38,945 bases of DNA from Thermoplasmata archaeon (GCA_023140195.1 JAGLME010000025.1:1-38945); one strand, 5' to 3'; shown: positions 17,220 through 26,822, numbered from the stretch's first letter. The notes: generated by a model from the sequence alone, not told the origin. Made by a program: numbers and translations.

Positions 17220-20200
17220 GTGCTGCTTTCGAGGAGTTGCGCCCAGTGCAATAAGATGGGACGCAATGGCCCCTATCTCAGGCCGAATTGGGATGGTGAT
17301 ATCGTGGCGAAACATCAAGCTGGAGAAGATGCAGGACCGACAAATGATGCTGACGGTAGATTCAAGACGATGTTCCAGAAGGCAAGCGATGGAATGGCCT
17401 TTCTGAGCAAGTCTGGCGAGATACTTGAGGCTAACGAGAAAGCGGTTGAGATGTGCGGCGGGAGGGGTGGAGAATTAGTCGGAAGGAACTATCTGGATCT
17501 GGGCCTGGTGTCCCCTGAGAACGAAGGCCAGTTTCATGAGAACTTCAAAGCGACACTTGCCGGGAAGTCAAGTGTGATTGAACTGCGAACAAAGAGCCAG
17601 AAAGGTGAAGAGCTCGACCTGGAGTGCACTGCTAGGCTAGTTGGGTCCGGTGACCAGGCGGGAGTAATGATTATCGCGAGGGACGTCACTTACCGCAAGA
17701 AGTCTGAGAATGCTCTCAGGAATAGCGAGGAGAGGCTCAGCAGCTTCATGAATTCTGCAACTGAAGGTTTTGCCATCTTTGATTCTGAGTTGAACGTCAT
17801 CAACGTCAACAAGGTTCTCTTGGAGCTCTTTCCAGAATTCAATAGAGAGAATGTGATCGGCAAGAACCTCAAGGAATTGATCCCTGAAACATTAGAGAGC
17901 GGAAGATTCGACAAGTTCATTGAGGTCATGAGAAAGGGCGAGCCTTTGTACGAGGATGACCTCATCCCGCACGAGAGGTTTGGGAACGTCCATGTCTCAA
18001 TTAGAGCTTTTCCTGTAGGCGGTGGTCTGGGGCTAATCGTCAACGATGTCACTCAGAAGAAGAAAGTGGAGGCCGCTCTACGTGAATCAGAGCAGAAGTT
18101 CAGGATTCTCGCGGAGGAATCACCAAACATGATTTTCATCAACAGCGGGAGCAGGGTCGTGTATGCCAACAAGAAGTGCATTGAGGTCATGGGATATTCA
18201 TTGGAGGAGTTCCACTCTCCGCATTTTGACTTCCGATGCCTGTTTGCTCCAGAATCCCTGGATCTAATGAATGAGACTTGGACAAAACACTCGAAGAACC
18301 GAGACGTCGAACCACTCGAGTATGCAATCCTCACCAAGAGTGGCGACAGAGTGGAAACCATTGTCGCAACAAAGCTGATTTTCTACGAGGGCGAGACCGC
18401 TATACTTGGGATTGTCACTGACATATCCGACAGGAAGAACGCTGAGATTCTCATCCGACAACAGAATGAACAACTCAACTCGGTGATGGAATCAGTAACT
18501 CATCCATTCTATGTCATTGACGCGGAGACCTTTAGGATCGAAATGGCAAACTCGGCAACCTTCGAAGGCGAGTTGACGGAGAATGAAACGTGTTATCGTC
18601 TTATCCATAGTCGAGAACAACCTTGTGAAGGGGAAGGTCACATTTGTCCCGTCAAGGAGGTGAAGAGGACAAAGGGCCCAGTAACGGTTCAACACGAGCA
18701 TCTCGATAAGGATGGTAAGTTCAAGAGTGTTGAGGTTCATGCTCATCCAATCTTTGACGCCAATGGCAACGTTGTCAGAATCGTCGAATATGGATTCGAT
18801 GTCACAGAACGCAGAGAAGCGGAAGAAGCGCTCAAGCAGTCAGAAGAGAAATACCGGAGCCTGGTTGAAAGAGCTGGGGCCGGGATTGCCAAATCCGATA
18901 TGGAGGGTAGATTCACTTTTGTCAACCAGGAACTGTGTAGGCTGTTCGGCTATTCTGAGGATGAATTGATTGGAGAACCATTCGTCAATTTCATTCATCC
19001 CGATGATCAAGGGTTTGTTCTTGAGGCCTTCATGGGTGCGTTCGAGGATCCTGATGATGAGAAGTCCTTTGAGTTCAGGGTAACTCACAAGGACGGTCAA
19101 ATACTCCACTTGTACTCCAAACCAACTGTGACCATTCACGATGGCCAGATTGTAGGCTCCGATGCGATAATCTCCGACATTACTGAACGCAAGCTGGCTG
19201 AGGAAGCATCACAGGAGAACGAAGCCCGGCGCATAGAGGCTCAACAGATGGCCGACCTTGGCGATTGGGAATGGGACCTTGCAACCGATACTGTGACACT
19301 GTCCGATCAGATGTACAAGATTGTCGGCCTAGAGAAAGATAAAGATAAGATAACGCCCAGTATCGAGATATTCGCCGAAATTGTCCACCCCGACGATCAA
19401 TGGATTTTCTCACAGAGTTCGTTCGAAGATAGCTTCCAGACTGGAGTTATCGGGACGGAATATCGAATTATCGACCAGACCACCGGGGACATCAAGCATA
19501 TTCATGTTCGAGGCAGGGTGGATCTTGATGCAAACGAAGAACCTGTTAGGATAAGAGGCACCTTTCAGGACATCACCGAACGGAAGAAGGCCGAAGAGAT
19601 CCTGAGCAAGAGGACGTATGATCTTGGTGAGCGATACAAGGAACTGAACTGTCTCTACACAATCTCCAAGCTGGCTGAGGTCTCTGACCTATCGATGGAC
19701 GAACTCCTTCAGGGCGTCGTGGACATCATCCCACCCTCGTGGCAATATCCAGAGGTCACCTGCGCTACGATTGAATTGGAGGATTGGGACATCTCGGTCG
19801 GAACTCCAAGTGAGGCTGTCAGCTCTATGTCCAGTGACATCTTTGTGGATGAAAGAAAGGTCGGCAAGGTAACTGTTTCTTATACCGAGAATAAGCCCCC
19901 GAAAGACGAGGGGCCGTTCTTCAGCGAAGAGAGGGACCTTATTGACGCAATAGCCGAGGAGGTCGGCAGAATCCGCGAGCAGAGGCGATCCCAACAAGAG
20001 CTAAAGAGACTAGAATGGCTCCTGCTCCCGAGGGACGTTTCCGATGTGCCTCTTGAGCCAACTTACGGCAACCTAACTCAGATAAACACCTCCAAGTTGA
20101 TCCTCGACTCAGTCGGCAAGGACATCTTGACCGATATTTCGAGTGACTATCTTGGCCTTCTTGAATCGTCGGGGGCAATCTACGAGTCCAACGGTGATTA

Positions 20201-21746
20201 TGCCTTGGGCATTTTCTCTTCTAACTGGTGCAGGTTCCTGGACAACGCATCAAGGGAACTGTGCAAGACTGAGGACAACAAAGAGGCTCTAGAGTGTGGG
20301 AAATGGTTGTGCCATGAATCGTGCTGGAATGACGCTTCCAAGCCTTCCATCGAGACAGGCTTGCCAACTGACGTCGAATGCAATGGTGGGATTCAACTGT
20401 ATGCGGTGCCCATTCATGCTGGAGGCAAGGTTGTTGGATCGATCAACTTCGGTTATGGTGATCCTCCCACAGACCCGGAGAAACTTCAAGAGATTGCCGA
20501 TAAATACGATGTTTCAGTCGAGAAGCTCCACGAACTGGCCGCATCCTATGAGTCGCGTCCACGTTTTATCATCGACATGGCCAAGAGTCGCCTTCAGGCT
20601 CAAGCAGGTCTGATTGGGGAGATCATTGAGCGCAAACAGACGGAGGATGAACTGAGAAGAAGCGAAGAGCGTTTTAAGATCATGTTCGATTACGCACCTG
20701 ATGCCTTTGTCCTCACTGACCAAGAAGGTGTATTCATCGATGGAAACAGCGCCTCAGAGGAGCTTCTGGGTTTCACTAAGGACGATGCCATCGGGAACAA
20801 CCTCCTCGATCTGGGAGCGATTCCAGAAGACCAGATCGAAAGGACTATGGAGAACCTTCTCAAGACGATCGAAGGCCATTCAACGGGTCCAGATGAAGTG
20901 GAACTTGTTAGCAAGAAAGGAGAGAAGGTGATAGTTGAGACACGGACATATCCAGTGAGAATTGACGGTCAGGACATGATGCTAGCAACTGCACGAGACA
21001 TTACGGAGTGGAAGAGGATCGAGGGTGCCAAGCAAAACCTTCTCTCAAATATCTCTCATGAGCTGAGAACACCGCTTACAAGCATCGAAGGCTACACCAA
21101 ATTCATGTTGTCCGGCAAGCTTGGAGAAGTTCCAGAAAAACAGGAGAAATGCCTGTACGTGATTGATGAGGAATCCGGTAGGTTGAAGACCCTCATTGAC
21201 AATTTCCTGGATCTGATGACCATTGATGCCGAAGGTTTGAGGATGAAGTTGAGACAGATCGCAGTTCCCGACGTCATTGACTCTCTGGTCTCAACTTTGA
21301 ATCTCCAACTCGAGATGAAAGGTATATCGTTCTCAACCGACATCGGACCAGACATAGGCTTAATCTGGGGGGACGAGAACAGGCTTCATCAGCTGTTCTC
21401 CAACCTCGTTAGCAACGCCATCAAGTTCACACCTCACGGAGGGTCTATCATGGTCAGATCAAGAGAAGAGGATTCGAACATCATCATCGAGGTAGAGGAC
21501 ACCGGAGTCGGAATATCCGCGAAGGAACTGCCCCATGTGTTCAGTAGGTTCTATCAGGTGGACGGCTCCCCTTCCCGTAAGTTTGGTGGTGTGGGCCTGG
21601 GTCTGGCAATATGCAACGAGATAGTCGAGGCCCATGGTGGTCACATTGAAGTGGAGTCCGAAGTTGACAAGGGAACAATCTTCAGAGTAGAATTACCAAA
21701 GTATTCGGAGGTCTTGCATGGTGAAAAAGAAGATAGTGGTGGTTGA
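17220..21746 (+). CDS. Giant multi-PAS/PocR histidine kinase (1508 aa)
   Basis: A soluble sensor kinase with, in order: six PAS domains (about 45-160, 170-285, 290-405, 423-537, 545-655 and 665-790), a GAF-like module (about 795-920), a PocR-type sensor domain (about 930-1120), another PAS (about 1145-1255), HisKA and HATPase. The fourth PAS has a Cys cluster (CYRLIHSREQPC, then HICPVKEV). The PocR domain keeps conserved Cys residues (CRFL, LCKTE, CGKWLCHESCW) and a GSINFGYG core. His1280 in NISHELRTPL is the phospho-acceptor; SNAIKF, DTGVGI and GVGLGLAI form the ATP site. The start GTG 17220 is near where a transcript from the TTTAAG box at about 17197 would begin; ATG 17256 is an alternative. 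It overlaps its receiver gene by 29 bases. Confidence 0.88.
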   Translation: MLLSRSCAQCNKMGRNGPYLRPNWDGDIVAKHQAGEDAGPTNDADGRFKTMFQKASDGMAFLSKSGEILEANEKAVEMCGGRGGELVGRNYLDLGLVSPENEGQFHENFKATLAGKSSVIELRTKSQKGEELDLECTARLVGSGDQAGVMIIARDVTYRKKSENALRNSEERLSSFMNSATEGFAIFDSELNVINVNKVLLELFPEFNRENVIGKNLKELIPETLESGRFDKFIEVMRKGEPLYEDDLIPHERFGNVHVSIRAFPVGGGLGLIVNDVTQKKKVEAALRESEQKFRILAEESPNMIFINSGSRVVYANKKCIEVMGYSLEEFHSPHFDFRCLFAPESLDLMNETWTKHSKNRDVEPLEYAILTKSGDRVETIVATKLIFYEGETAILGIVTDISDRKNAEILIRQQNEQLNSVMESVTHPFYVIDAETFRIEMANSATFEGELTENETCYRLIHSREQPCEGEGHICPVKEVKRTKGPVTVQHEHLDKDGKFKSVEVHAHPIFDANGNVVRIVEYGFDVTERREAEEALKQSEEKYRSLVERAGAGIAKSDMEGRFTFVNQELCRLFGYSEDELIGEPFVNFIHPDDQGFVLEAFMGAFEDPDDEKSFEFRVTHKDGQILHLYSKPTVTIHDGQIVGSDAIISDITERKLAEEASQENEARRIEAQQMADLGDWEWDLATDTVTLSDQMYKIVGLEKDKDKITPSIEIFAEIVHPDDQWIFSQSSFEDSFQTGVIGTEYRIIDQTTGDIKHIHVRGRVDLDANEEPVRIRGTFQDITERKKAEEILSKRTYDLGERYKELNCLYTISKLAEVSDLSMDELLQGVVDIIPPSWQYPEVTCATIELEDWDISVGTPSEAVSSMSSDIFVDERKVGKVTVSYTENKPPKDEGPFFSEERDLIDAIAEEVGRIREQRRSQQELKRLEWLLLPRDVSDVPLEPTYGNLTQINTSKLILDSVGKDILTDISSDYLGLLESSGAIYESNGDYALGIFSSNWCRFLDNASRELCKTEDNKEALECGKWLCHESCWNDASKPSIETGLPTDVECNGGIQLYAVPIHAGGKVVGSINFGYGDPPTDPEKLQEIADKYDVSVEKLHELAASYESRPRFIIDMAKSRLQAQAGLIGEIIERKQTEDELRRSEERFKIMFDYAPDAFVLTDQEGVFIDGNSASEELLGFTKDDAIGNNLLDLGAIPEDQIERTMENLLKTIEGHSTGPDEVELVSKKGEKVIVETRTYPVRIDGQDMMLATARDITEWKRIEGAKQNLLSNISHELRTPLTSIEGYTKFMLSGKLGEVPEKQEKCLYVIDEESGRLKTLIDNFLDLMTIDAEGLRMKLRQIAVPDVIDSLVSTLNLQLEMKGISFSTDIGPDIGLIWGDENRLHQLFSNLVSNAIKFTPHGGSIMVRSREEDSNIIIEVEDTGVGISAKELPHVFSRFYQVDGSPSRKFGGVGLGLAICNEIVEAHGGHIEVESEVDKGTIFRVELPKYSEVLHGEKEDSGG

Positions 21747-22092
21747 CGACGAACAGAACATCCTTGACTTGGTCGGGATGATACTTGAAGCCGAAGGCTT
21801 CATGGTGTCTAAGGCCTTGAACGGAACAGAAGGGATCAAGATGGCGCAGAAAGAACACCCGGACTTGGTCCTACTGGACATAATGATGCCCGAGATGGAT
21901 GGATGGGTTGTCTATAGAAAGTTGAAGGAAGACGCAAAAACGAAGGACATCCCCGTGGCAATGCTCACCGTCAAGGCGCAGACCATAGACAAGGAAATGG
22001 CTTTGGACGTCATCGGAGTGGAGGACTACATCACAAAACCTTTCACTCCTGATGAGCTCGTAGAACGCGTCCAGAAGCTCGTTACGAAGTAG
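21718..22092 (+). CDS. Single-domain response regulator (124 aa)
   Basis: A stand-alone CheY-like receiver: acidic pair VDDEQ, phospho-acceptor Asp54 in LLDIMMPEMDG, Thr in MLTVK, and Lys in ITKPF. It starts inside the 3' end of the giant kinase gene, a 29-base overlap, so the two are co-translated and are almost certainly kinase and substrate. With no output domain it must act on a target protein; the KaiC-like operon or the winged-helix proteins nearby are candidates by position only. The convergent gene begins its 3' end only 23 bases further on. Confidence 0.93.
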   Translation: MVKKKIVVVDDEQNILDLVGMILEAEGFMVSKALNGTEGIKMAQKEHPDLVLLDIMMPEMDGWVVYRKLKEDAKTKDIPVAMLTVKAQTIDKEMALDVIGVEDYITKPFTPDELVERVQKLVTK

Positions 22093-22115
22093 TCACCGAC
22101 TCCACAGAAAAGCAA

Positions 22116-23171
22116 TCAGATCGATTTGAGAGCCTTGCCGACGAAAGGACCATAGTCGTGGTTCTTGACAGTCTGCATCTCACTCGTAGAGAACAGCAGT
22201 CTCGAAGGTGGTGAAGAGAACAGCTCCTTCTCCTTGTAGACCTCTGCAAAATCATTCATGGATTTTCTGTAATCGGTGAAGTTCCGGAAGGAGTTGAGAA
22301 CGACCAATTCATTAGTCGTGAAAGCCAAGAAGATGCTCGGACCTATTGTCTCGGAGAGCTTGGGAACATAGTGCTTAAGGCCGTCCTCCAGACCCCGGTT
22401 GAAGATGCCGTGCGTGAAGGTCAGCAGCTCAAAGCCCAGCCTTTCCAGGTTGGGGAACACCTTTTTAGTCAGTAGCCCTGAGTCAAAGAACTTCTTCCGG
22501 GCCCTTCCAACAGTCATCCGCGATACACCTAGTTTCTCAGCAAGCTTAACGTCATTGGTCATCGGGAACTCACACATTCCCTTGAAGATCGTCTTCTCCT
22601 TCTGTCTCAACCTTCTGGTCGTTCCTGGCGCGAAGTAGTTCCTCTCTTCCTCGTCCTCTTCCATGTCAGGCCAGAAAGTGGTTCGGAGCAAAGAAGCGTA
22701 GTCAAAATACCGCTGGATCTCAGACAAGTCAAATGGTATCGTGATCGAGGTCATCTGTTCCTCCAGATATCCGCTCTCCTTGTAGAGTTTCTCTAGGTTC
22801 TCGGCGTTCCTTTTGGCGTCCGTGTAGTTGCTGGACATCTGAAAGAGCAGTTCCTGCCTCGGTTCGGAAACGCCGTAGATAATCTCCTCCTTCATCAAGA
22901 GCGACTTTGATTTCTCCAGACGCTCCTTCATTGAGGGTGAGGAGCTCAGAGGAACGTAGTTAACCATCAACATCTCACAATTCAGGTCCTGAAGGAAGGG
23001 AATGCACTTCTCAACGCAATAGCCCTGGTCGAAGAGCTTCCTTCGCACCGCCGTTACTGTGGATGTCTTCATGGAAAGCTCTGATCCCAATTCCCGATCT
23101 GTTGCGTTCGGGTACTTCACCAATCCGAAAAGGACCTTCTTTTCGCTCTCTAACATATCATCAGGGGACAT
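22116..23171 (-). CDS. Duplicated winged-helix regulator with sensor modules (351 aa)
   Basis: The protein is an internal tandem duplication. Each half begins with a winged helix (about 7-60, SEKKVLFGLVKYP then TSTVTAVRRKLFDQGY; about 190-245, QKEKTIFKGMCEFP then MTVGRARKKFFDSGL). Each is followed by an alpha/beta segment of about 110-130 residues that could be a ligand-binding or dimerisation module. The matching CIPFLQDLNCEML and VFPNLERLGFELL stretches after the two helices confirm the repeat. This is the layout of Lrp/MarR-like archaeal regulators with two DNA-binding heads in one chain. ATG 23171 has AGGAATC upstream and a TTATAAAC TATA box at about 23195-23201, so the leader is very short. 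Confidence 0.82.
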   Translation of the reverse strand: MSPDDMLESEKKVLFGLVKYPNATDRELGSELSMKTSTVTAVRRKLFDQGYCVEKCIPFLQDLNCEMLMVNYVPLSSSPSMKERLEKSKSLLMKEEIIYGVSEPRQELLFQMSSNYTDAKRNAENLEKLYKESGYLEEQMTSITIPFDLSEIQRYFDYASLLRTTFWPDMEEDEEERNYFAPGTTRRLRQKEKTIFKGMCEFPMTNDVKLAEKLGVSRMTVGRARKKFFDSGLLTKKVFPNLERLGFELLTFTHGIFNRGLEDGLKHYVPKLSETIGPSIFLAFTTNELVVLNSFRNFTDYRKSMNDFAEVYKEKELFSSPPSRLLFSTSEMQTVKNHDYGPFVGKALKSI

Positions 23172-23764
23172 GATTCCTACGAATCTCAGGGTAGTTTATA
23201 ATCCTTTCTGTTTTTCTGCTCAAAATGATAGCGTTATTTGGGAAGGATAGTGAACGAAGGTCGACTCGGAGGTCGGCAATGAGTCGAATGCCGGAGAGCA
23301 ATCCTTTCAACACATGTTGATTAGATATTCTTCTTCCTATAATATATGCAAATCATCATAGAGATATGAAACTCATTGAAAACAGGATTAATTTCGTTCT
23401 CTATTATGATAATCAGTATGAAAGTCTTTAGTATGTGACAGACTGCTTTCCCAATCGGAGGTGATCTGCAAGCAAACTCTGCAGACCATATCAAGGAGCG
23501 TCAAAGTGTGGTGAGGGCCATCGTGACCCGACGGAGTATGGTTTTTCATTGATTGGGAAGGCAGAATGGGAGAGTAGTCTATTGGTCGAACTCCTCGCAT
23601 AGTTACGCCCGGATTTCTGCTGTACTACAGTCTCTTGCTGGCGGTCGCCTTTGCCTCTCACCACACGATAAATTTAGTCACCGGAGGGGATGAGAACTGT
23701 TCTTTCAACGACGGATGCAGAAGTGAGTTCCTCTGTTCCAGATGAGTCCACAGTCTGCAACTGG
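23172..23764. other. Long gap without a convincing protein gene
   Basis: About 590 bases separate the regulator from the TPR gene. The minus-strand frame at 23388-23600 has a composition unlike its neighbours and no recognisable motif, so I do not call it. The gap has AT-rich patches (23330-23420) that could be promoters, and the inverted repeat described at 23443-23564. Confidence 0.5.
23443..23564. ncRNA. Candidate structured RNA closed by a 14-bp stem
   Basis: CTGCTTTCCCAATC (23443-23456) pairs with GATTGGGAAGGCAG (23551-23564): 13 Watson-Crick pairs and one G-U. The loop of about 94 bases has its own short repeats (TCTGCA and TGCAGA near 23469 and 23482). The wobble pair, read as plus-strand RNA, favours an RNA of that strand, but this is weak. 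No known RNA family is recognised. It could also be a protein-binding palindrome or a relic. Confidence 0.3.
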
Positions 23765-25828
23765 CTAAATGTCGAGTCCTTCGCAGGCACGCTCCACGGT
23801 CTTGTACAGGCAGATTCTTCTTGTTCCCCTCTCCAACGTTACTATTTTCCATAGTCGCTCAAGACATCCCCTCTCGATCAGCCCCTCTATTCTCGGATAT
23901 ATTGTAGCCCTCCTGGTATGTTGCTGACCCGCGATTTGCTGTAGGGTTCTGGGTGCTTCAATCAAGGAACCCAGAATCGCTTTGTCCCTGTCATCGATAT
24001 CCCGTACACTTTTCCCCGCTGCTTCTGGCTGTCCTGGCAGACCATGCGGTCCAGGAGCCTCCTCCTTGGCCGCCACTGTGCTTGGCTGAACTGCATATGT
24101 CTGAACTTGACCTCCGATTGGGCCAGTCTGTCCCCCATGGATTCGAGGGATCTCTAACTCTCCAGACACCTTGGGTTTACCCCTTCCCTTACTGTGCTTC
24201 AGCTTGATTGCCCTGTCGAACCATTCAACCGCTTCGGAGTATCGAACCAACTTTACGAGTGTGTCTGCCTTCCATTCGAATAGTGTGTAGTCCTGATCAT
24301 CCAGCTCGATTGCCTGATCGAAGCTCTCCAGGGCTTCTTCGTATCTCTCCTGAGAGAAGAGCCTGATTCCATTGTACACCAGTTCCTCTTTTGTGAGTCC
24401 CTGTGATATCGAGCTTCGAATAGTCACTCCCCGTCCACCGGGGGAGGTTGGTATTATCCCCTTTCTCTCAAGGGTCTTCAGGCTGACCTCCAGTGCTTCG
24501 TCGACCTGTTCATTCAACCGAGTTTCGATCGCATTCTTCATCTTATTTGCGCCCATGTGGGATGGATCCCTCTCCAAGACCTCCAGGAAGTCCCTCAAAG
24601 ACTCGCGGAGGTTCTCCACTGCGTAATGCACCAGACCTCTGCCGTACCATGCTTCTTTCATGTGGGGTTCGGCTGTCGTCGCTTTTCCATAGCTGACCAA
24701 CGCCTCATTCAACCTGCCAAGGTCCCTCTCGGTGTTGGCTTTCTGATACCATACCAAACCCTGATCTGGTGCCACTGCCGAGGCCATGTCGTAGACCTCC
24801 AATGCCAGCTCTGGATTCTTCATCTGAGAGAGAACGGAACCTTTTCCGACAAGAGCGTTCACATGCCGGGGATTGCGCACAAGTATCCTGTTGAATGTGT
24901 CCAAAGCGGATTGGTTCTGACCGATCTCACCTGCCGCCACACCCTTCCAGTACAGGTTCTCCACGCTCAATGTTCCCGGTCCTGCGGGTTCATGTTCCAC
25001 TATCTCCTTGTACGCTAACACCGCCTCGTTCTTCATGCCCTGGAGCTCCAGGGCCTTGGCCTTGTGGATCATTGGCTCGTACAGGGTCGGATTCCCCTGC
25101 ACCGCTCTGTCTATCTCCTCGATGCCCTTGTCCAATTCTCCCATCTCGCAAAGCAGAGACCCTTTTGAGCCCATTGCCTCGTAATGGTCTGGATTTAGGT
25201 CCAAGACCCTCTTGAAGCAATCCATGGCGTTGTTGAACGTGTCATTTCTGCTGGAGCCTTCACCCTCCTCCGTTTCTTTTCCCTCCGGAGTTTCCTTTCC
25301 GATGCCTTTGAGTGCGTTCCCCTTCCCGCACCACGCATCCACATAGTTCGGTTCAAGGTCAAGAGCCTTCTCATAGCATGCGTTCGCTTCTATGTACTTG
25401 CCCTGCTTGAGAAAGGCCTCACCCTTCTGATACCAGAGGGTTTCGTTCTCTTCGTCCATATCCAGTAGTATGTCGAGAGCCTCAATGGATTTGTCAAAGT
25501 CCCCTATCCGGTAATGGGCTGAGGCCTGCGCTGACCAGCCCTTGTAGTGATCTGGATCGTACTCCGTGACCTTCTTGAAGCACTCTATCGCGTCTGCGTG
25601 ATCCCCTTGTTTGGCCAGCAAGCCTCCCTTTGCATACCAGAGCCCCACATCCTTCGGCTTCTTTATCAATTCGGCGTTGTACCATTCCAGAGGCGTTTTC
25701 TTCCTGAGGTCCTGTCTCCTCACCTCTCTGATAGACATTCGGAGGATGCAGATGATTGGAACGATCAGTCCCAATAGCGAGAATAGTGTATGGGTTGTCC
25801 TCAAGCCTGATGTTCTTGAAACTCTCAT
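23765..25828 (-). CDS. Membrane-anchored TPR protein with C-terminal winged helix (687 aa)
   Basis: An N-terminal membrane helix (about 12-32, TLFSLLGLIVPIICILRM) is followed by about ten tetratricopeptide repeats (about 45-440 and 480-550, e.g. WYAKGGLLAKQGDHADAIE). A Pro/Gly-rich linker then leads to a C-terminal winged helix (about 610-687, DIDDRDKAILGSLIEAPRTLQQIA, then ATIYPRIEGLIERGCLERL). A DNA-binding domain tethered to the membrane by a repeat scaffold suggests a protein that passes a surface or protein-contact signal to DNA. I start at ATG 25828, not at 25927, because a TTTTAA box lies at 25865-25860, about 34 bases upstream. A degenerate copy of the locus dyad lies about 12 bases before that box. 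No partner is known. Confidence 0.82.
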   Translation of the reverse strand: MRVSRTSGLRTTHTLFSLLGLIVPIICILRMSIREVRRQDLRKKTPLEWYNAELIKKPKDVGLWYAKGGLLAKQGDHADAIECFKKVTEYDPDHYKGWSAQASAHYRIGDFDKSIEALDILLDMDEENETLWYQKGEAFLKQGKYIEANACYEKALDLEPNYVDAWCGKGNALKGIGKETPEGKETEEGEGSSRNDTFNNAMDCFKRVLDLNPDHYEAMGSKGSLLCEMGELDKGIEEIDRAVQGNPTLYEPMIHKAKALELQGMKNEAVLAYKEIVEHEPAGPGTLSVENLYWKGVAAGEIGQNQSALDTFNRILVRNPRHVNALVGKGSVLSQMKNPELALEVYDMASAVAPDQGLVWYQKANTERDLGRLNEALVSYGKATTAEPHMKEAWYGRGLVHYAVENLRESLRDFLEVLERDPSHMGANKMKNAIETRLNEQVDEALEVSLKTLERKGIIPTSPGGRGVTIRSSISQGLTKEELVYNGIRLFSQERYEEALESFDQAIELDDQDYTLFEWKADTLVKLVRYSEAVEWFDRAIKLKHSKGRGKPKVSGELEIPRIHGGQTGPIGGQVQTYAVQPSTVAAKEEAPGPHGLPGQPEAAGKSVRDIDDRDKAILGSLIEAPRTLQQIAGQQHTRRATIYPRIEGLIERGCLERLWKIVTLERGTRRICLYKTVERACEGLDI

Positions 25829-25950
25829 TTTCAACGCGGAGAACTCTCTGGGAATGCTATTAAAACCGCTGTCGTTATTATTTGGATTGATTCTATCTTT
25901 TGTAGTTCTGCTTTCTTTGTATCGCAATTCAAATCAAAGCAATCATCATT

Positions 25951-25971
25951 AGGATATCACTTGGATATCCT
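25951..25971. repeat. Inverted repeat AGGATATC-N5-GATATCCT
   Basis: A perfect 8-base inverted repeat with a five-base spacer in the divergent region between the TPR gene and the KaiC-like operon. Its size suits a dimeric regulator's operator. It is about 40 bases upstream of the operon's TATA-like box (26011) and about 86 bases upstream of the TPR gene's box. Confidence 0.45.
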
Positions 25972-25981
25972 GATTATTTTC

Positions 25982-26016
25982 TTATCAACATTGAAACTCA
26001 TGTAGAAACCTATAAT
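25982..26016 (+). promoter_or_regulatory. Promoter of the KaiC-like operon
   Basis: TTATC (25982-25986), six bases, GAAAC, 13 bases, then TATAAT (26011-26016). The distal half of the locus dyad is perfect and the spacing to the TATA box is the same as at 2009-2043, but the proximal half is degenerate. The first gene starts about 70 bases downstream, so the leader is longer than usual here. Confidence 0.4.
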
Positions 26017-26084
26017 ACAGAACTCCCCCCATCGGTCCAATTCCAGCCGAATCGTGAAGGCTGAACTAGATTTGGAGGAAACAC

Positions 26085-26822
26085 TTGATTGAGGAGATTC
26101 CTGAAAACAGTACACTTCTCGTCATCGGCCCACCGGGCGTCGGTAAGCTCGGATGGATTCTGGATGTGGCCACTCGGACGCTGAACCGGAATGAGAATGT
26201 CGTTTTCGTAACACTCGACCTGCATCCCGATGAGGTCAGGACCTCCTTGCTCGATTTCGGGGCTGAGTCTGACCACATCAATAACGGCAACCTGATTCTC
26301 ATTGATGGCTATTCAGCAGTCCTCGCGCTCGAGTCTCAGACCCCCCAGGAGAACGGGGTCTTACGAGTCTCATCCCTCTCCAGCATCGGGGAACTGTCAG
26401 AACTGATCTCAAGTTCGGTCGACGAACTGGGGAAACCAACGAGGATTCTCTTCTACTCGCTGTCATCACTTTTCCTCTACAACTCGGTGCATAATCTGGC
26501 TAAGTTCTTCAAGACGCTCTCGTCCAGGATCAGGACAGAGTACGGCTTCGGGGCTTTCATCCTCCAACAAGGTGTGCATGAGGACGACGTCGTCAGTCTG
26601 TTCACATCTCTGGTGGATGGTGTTATCCAGTTGCGCTTCAATGATCTTCTCGAACGGGAGTGGAGGGTACATCACATGAAAGGAGTGCCCACCTCGCCTG
26701 AGTGGGAGAGCTTCGAGTTCAACAAATATGGCCTCAAATCTAATCCACGCGAAACGAGGATGGCCGCATACCTCTTGGACTATGAGTTCAGGGGCAAGAA
26801 GAAGGGGGTTGCAGGCCAATGA
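26085..26822 (+). CDS. KaiC/RadA-like protein with degenerate ATP site (245 aa)
   Basis: The fold pattern is that of a single RecA/KaiC domain, but the nucleotide site is damaged. Walker A reads GPPGVGKLG (about 22-30): the Lys is kept but the Ser/Thr after it is Leu. The catalytic Glu strand reads VVFVTLDL instead of a KaiC-like TFEE. The Walker B strand reads RILFYSLSSLF, with no Asp. It probably does not hydrolyse ATP and may be a regulatory partner of the four intact paralogues downstream. The start is TTG 26085 with GGAGG seven bases upstream. It is the first gene of the operon and overlaps the next by ATGA. Confidence 0.8.
   Translation: MIEEIPENSTLLVIGPPGVGKLGWILDVATRTLNRNENVVFVTLDLHPDEVRTSLLDFGAESDHINNGNLILIDGYSAVLALESQTPQENGVLRVSSLSSIGELSELISSSVDELGKPTRILFYSLSSLFLYNSVHNLAKFFKTLSSRIRTEYGFGAFILQQGVHEDDVVSLFTSLVDGVIQLRFNDLLEREWRVHHMKGVPTSPEWESFEFNKYGLKSNPRETRMAAYLLDYEFRGKKKGVAGQ

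Noticed and set aside
23388..23600. 70-aa minus-strand frame in the long gap
   Set aside because: Mixed His/Ser/Cys composition without pattern, no paralogue, and it overlaps the inverted repeat at 23443.
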